Shown here one piece after another: positions 52,217 to 54,869 of a stretch of 54,869 nucleotides of DNA. The position numbers were made by a program, and so were the translations under genes. The stretch is taken from NCBI GenBank assembly GCA_026413325.1, contig JANZYW010000006.1, forward strand, positions 1 to 54,869, in the 5' to 3' direction. The notes under the pieces were generated by a model, which did no database searches, was not told the DNA's origin, and worked only from the letters and a program-made list of their open reading frames with translations. The stretch comes from Bacteroidia bacterium (GTDB taxonomy: Bacteria; Bacteroidota; Bacteroidia; SpSt-205). The first letter of the stretch is position 1; each line of letters starts with the position of its first letter.

Positions 52217-53485
52217 GTGGCGCGTATTGCATTCCATACGCTTGGATGCAAGCTTAATTTCTCCGAGACGGCGACGCTGGCTCGTCAGCTGGTGGAAGCA
52301 GGGCACACCCTTACCGATTGGGAAGCCCCCGCAGATGTGTATGTGCTCAATACCTGCACAGTTACCCATCAAGCGGAGCGAAAAGCGCACAAACTTCTCC
52401 GGCAGGTTCACCGCCGAGCACCAAGAGCACATATCGTCGTTACGGGCTGTTATGCTCAGCTGCGTCCCACAGAACTGCAAAAAGAAGGAGTGACATTAGT
52501 AGCTTCTAACGCAGAGAAGCCTTCTTTGGCTGCAGCTATTCTCGCCCTCTTGCAGGAACGCACAGAGACTCTGCCTCCATCCCCTCCCCCCCGATGGGAG
52601 TTCTGGCCCAGCAGCTCGGGAGAAGGACGTACCCGAGCCTTCCTCAAAGTGCAAGACGGCTGCGACTACAAATGTAGCTTCTGCACAATACCCCAGGCCC
52701 GGGGGCCAAGCCGCAGTGCTCCCCCTGAAGCTGTCCTATCAGAGGCCCTTCGCCTCGCAGCAGAAGGCTTTTCAGAAATTGTCCTTACTGGCATCAACCT
52801 TGGCGATTACGGAAAGCCCCACGGCATCTCATTTCTCACCCTTCTCCAAACCTTAGAAAAAAACCTTCCCTCCTCCATTCAGCGCCTTCGTCTCTCTTCG
52901 ATAGAACCCAATCTTTTATCAGATGACATTTTAGATTTCATTGCGGAGCACCCTCGCTGGGCTCCGCACTTCCACCTTCCTCTCCAAAGTGGAAGTGACA
53001 GGCTACTAAGGCTCATGCGGCGTCGCTATCAGCGGAAACTATACGAGAACCGTATCAGAGCTATCCACGAGCGCTTTCCCCTCGCGGGCATTGGTGTAGA
53101 TGTGATTGTGGGCTTCCCCGGAGAAAGTCTCCACGAGTTCGAGGAAACCCGACGATTTTTAGCGGACCTGCCCGTGAGCTACCTCCACGTCTTCCCCTAC
53201 AGTGAGCGTCCCGGCACCCCCGCAGTCCATTTGCCTGAGTCTGTCCCTTGGCCAGAACGACTTCTCCGAAGCGAAATCCTCCGAGAACTCTCTCGAAAAA
53301 AGAAATGGGCATTGGCCGAAAAGTGCCGAGGCCACTTGGTAACTGTGCTCCTGGAGACACCAGCAGAAGGTCTTACAGAAAATTACCTTCGAGTACAGGT
53401 CTCGGTTCCCTCCCGTCCCGGGACTCTTCTCCGAGTAGAAATGGGTACAGAGGCTGCCCTCGTAGAAGAGATTTCTCCCCCCTAA
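52217..53485 (+). CDS. mtaB: tRNA t6A37 methylthiotransferase MtaB
   Basis: 422 residues. Radical SAM enzyme that adds a methylthio group to t6A at position 37 of ANN-decoding tRNAs. N-terminal UPF0004 domain with three cluster cysteines (TLGCKLNFSE at 11, NTCTVT, TGCYAQ), radical SAM motif CDYKCSFC, then GINLGDYG, RLSSIEPN, HFHLPLQSGSDRLLRLMRRRY and GVDVIVGFPGE. The C-terminal TRAM-like part is short. The GTG at 52217 gives the family N-terminus ARIAFHTLGCK directly. Family members with GCKLN are MtaB rather than MiaB or RimO. Confidence 0.92.
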   Translation: MARIAFHTLGCKLNFSETATLARQLVEAGHTLTDWEAPADVYVLNTCTVTHQAERKAHKLLRQVHRRAPRAHIVVTGCYAQLRPTELQKEGVTLVASNAEKPSLAAAILALLQERTETLPPSPPPRWEFWPSSSGEGRTRAFLKVQDGCDYKCSFCTIPQARGPSRSAPPEAVLSEALRLAAEGFSEIVLTGINLGDYGKPHGISFLTLLQTLEKNLPSSIQRLRLSSIEPNLLSDDILDFIAEHPRWAPHFHLPLQSGSDRLLRLMRRRYQRKLYENRIRAIHERFPLAGIGVDVIVGFPGESLHEFEETRRFLADLPVSYLHVFPYSERPGTPAVHLPESVPWPERLLRSEILRELSRKKKWALAEKCRGHLVTVLLETPAEGLTENYLRVQVSVPSRPGTLLRVEMGTEAALVEEISPP

Positions 53486-53529
53486 GAACGTAAAGTCGAA
53501 TCCCCCCACAGTACCTATCTGATAGTTGA

Positions 53530-53537
53530 TATATTCG
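53530..53537 (+). promoter_or_regulatory. -7 box of the gene at 53542
   Basis: TATATTCG, one mismatch (T to C at the seventh base), four bases before the GTG at 53542. Confidence 0.5.
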
Positions 53538-53541
53538 CATC

Positions 53542-54850
53542 GTGCAGGGCTCCTCCTCTAAGCGACCTCGACGTTGGATATGGCAGCTCTTACTAATCAT
53601 CCTAGGGATTGCGGCTATCGGGGGAGTAGGACTCATCGGAATAAGTGTACTTGCCTATAGCAAGTATATAGAGGTGCACGATGCCCTTCAGGTGGAAAAC
53701 ACAGGTACGCCTGAACATCGGACTTTCCATCTGAAGAAAGTCGAAACTGAAGTCCCCTCTCTGTCCTCTCCTTTCTCCTTTCGCCCCGAAAAGGCCCTGC
53801 GGCTGGTCTCTCAGCACTATGATGTGCCTTCTCCCTCAGAGAGGGAGGTTTTCCTCAAGGAAGGTACCTCTGAAAAGCTGGTAACGTATTCCTACCCCTC
53901 TCCTCAGCGTCTACTCGATGAAAAACCTGAGATTTCTTCTGCTGGGAAGGTAATTCTGCTTGCCCAGCGGCCTTCCTCAGAACAAGTAGGAGGTCTCTTT
54001 TATGTGTGGTTTTGGCGAGCCGATACATGTCACCGCTTTTTTAGAGGGAGGAACGGAGACTTCTGGGGCGCTTCTTTTAGTGCTCTTTTTCGATGGGATG
54101 GGAGTGAGATAGAGCAGATCAAGCTACCCCTCCTGTTTCCTTCGACTGAGGTGCCTCTCGTCGTAGAGGATACCGGAGGTGTCTGGGCTATCCAAGGACA
54201 GAAAGCCCTTTATTGTGATGGGCTGACGTGGAGTGAAGTACGCTTGCCCTTTCCCGTCGATCAGGCGATCCTTACGCCCTGGGGAGGGATGATGGGATGG
54301 CAGCGATGGGGCAGTTCTCTTCTGTGGCAACGCACCGATAGCTACTCGGTTCATACGATCCAGGGGTACTCGCTTCTCCCATTAGGATATGTAGATTCCG
54401 TCCTTGTGGGCTTGTGGGAAAAAGGCCCTCAGCAAGGGATATTTCTCTGGGATGGGCGTGCCCTCACCCTCCGCGCAAGTGTCACCCCTCTCTGGAAAAG
54501 TAGAAGCACTGTCACTGGCGGAGAAGGAATCAACAAAGTAGGATGGGTTTCCGATGAGGGGGCCTTTCTCCTGGAAAAGGGACGTTTGTGGCGTATAGGC
54601 CCTCCGCCTCCGTACAGATGTGCTATACTTGCTATCGGCGAAATACATACCTTAGCTGGCGCAAGCGACAGCTTATCTGTATTTTTTCATCCCCGTTCGG
54701 GATGGACAGTTTCTCCCGTGGAAGCGCTATCTAACACTACCTGGACAGGCCACCAAGGAGAAATATGGCTTTCCCGAGCTTTTGCTTCACAAGAGCAGAT
54801 CGTAGCCATGTACTGGCCAGAACCGCGCTCCCTCATAGATATCCCTACAG
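53542..54850 (+). CDS. membrane-anchored beta-rich protein, C-terminus cut
   Basis: 436 codons to the adapter junction, still open. Basic N-terminus (KRPRRW), one membrane segment (about 14-40, WQLLLIILGIAAIGGVGLIG), then an extracytoplasmic part with short repeated strands such as GGVWAIQGQKALYCDGLTW, GIFLWDGRALTL and GAFLLEKGRLWRIG, which look like beta-propeller blades. No enzyme motif is visible. It could be the sensor part of a signalling protein whose C-terminal domain is missing, but that is a guess. The GTG start is supported by the box four bases upstream. Confidence 0.6.
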
Positions 54851-54869
54851 CTGTCTCTTATACACATCT
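54851..54869 (-). other. Tn5/Nextera mosaic end (library adapter)
   Basis: The last 19 bases are the reverse complement of the first 19. The real genomic sequence is therefore 20-54850. Confidence 0.97.

Noticed and set aside
1-54869. CRISPR arrays, insertion sequences, prophage or defence islands
   Set aside because: No direct-repeat spacing, transposase motif or terminal inverted repeat other than the library adapters was found; xerD is the housekeeping type.

Overview
The window is a compact stretch of a Bacteroidota genome. The evidence is lineage-typical genes (GldB-like lipoprotein, a protein with a type IX secretion C-terminal tail, DUF3276/PUR, DUF4296, DUF1599, GH3-like enzyme, Bacteroidota-type LptD) and, on both strands, repeated copies of the Bacteroidota -7 promoter element TAnnTTTG. 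By eye the G+C content is near one half and even, and the code is standard. No rRNA, CRISPR array, insertion sequence or prophage was seen. Both ends are the 19-base Tn5/Nextera mosaic end in inverted orientation, so the terminal genes (metK and a membrane-anchored protein) are cut by library construction, not by biology.

Layout. 20-4504: metK (cut), a reduced 3-hydroxyacyl-CoA dehydrogenase-like gene, and a parA-parB-M16 peptidase operon on the minus strand. 4549-8829: solute-binding lipoprotein, lptB, GH3-like gene and a DUF4296 lipoprotein on the plus strand. 8842-15257: two YbjN-like paralogues, polyprenyl synthase, RNase R, an NHL-OmpA envelope protein and tRNA-Gly(CCC) on the minus strand. 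15472-21939: a tight plus-strand operon (YqgE, small conserved protein, metF, DUF1684, engB, pyk, sensor kinase). 22236-30402: FG-GAP-OmpA protein, glycosyltransferase, VWA membrane protein, GldB-like lipoprotein and two Wzz-like proteins. 30375-35265: aroQ/xerD, membrane protein, DUF1599, two fatty-acid hydroxylases, DUF393 protein and a lone nuoC. 35300-43128: lptD, amidase, exbB-exbD-tonB-M23 and a lipid A-type acyltransferase. 43200-54850: asnB, a His-periodic repeat protein, a type IX cargo protein, sirtuin, Ig-like lipoprotein, lpd, mtaB and the cut gene.

Together the genes serve mainly the cell envelope (LptB, LptD, acyltransferase, amidase, M23 peptidase, TonB system, two OmpA-tailed proteins, Wzz-like proteins, hydroxylases) and housekeeping (ParAB, methionine/folate metabolism, RNase R, EngB, Pyk, Lpd, AroQ, XerD).

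The most striking feature is gene-start design. In more than twenty genes a TAnnTTTG-like box lies only a few bases, most often 4-5, before the ATG or GTG. Transcription should then begin at or next to the start codon, giving leaderless or nearly leaderless mRNAs. This lets divergent genes interlock: aroQ and xerD overlap head-to-head by 24 bp, lptD and the amidase share a CATG at their start codons, and the metK box covers the start codon of its neighbour. The second notable item is a secreted basic protein (45046-46764) of about 22 imperfect 16-residue units, with an acidic residue and a histidine held exactly 11 residues apart in most units, and a cysteine added in the C-terminal third.
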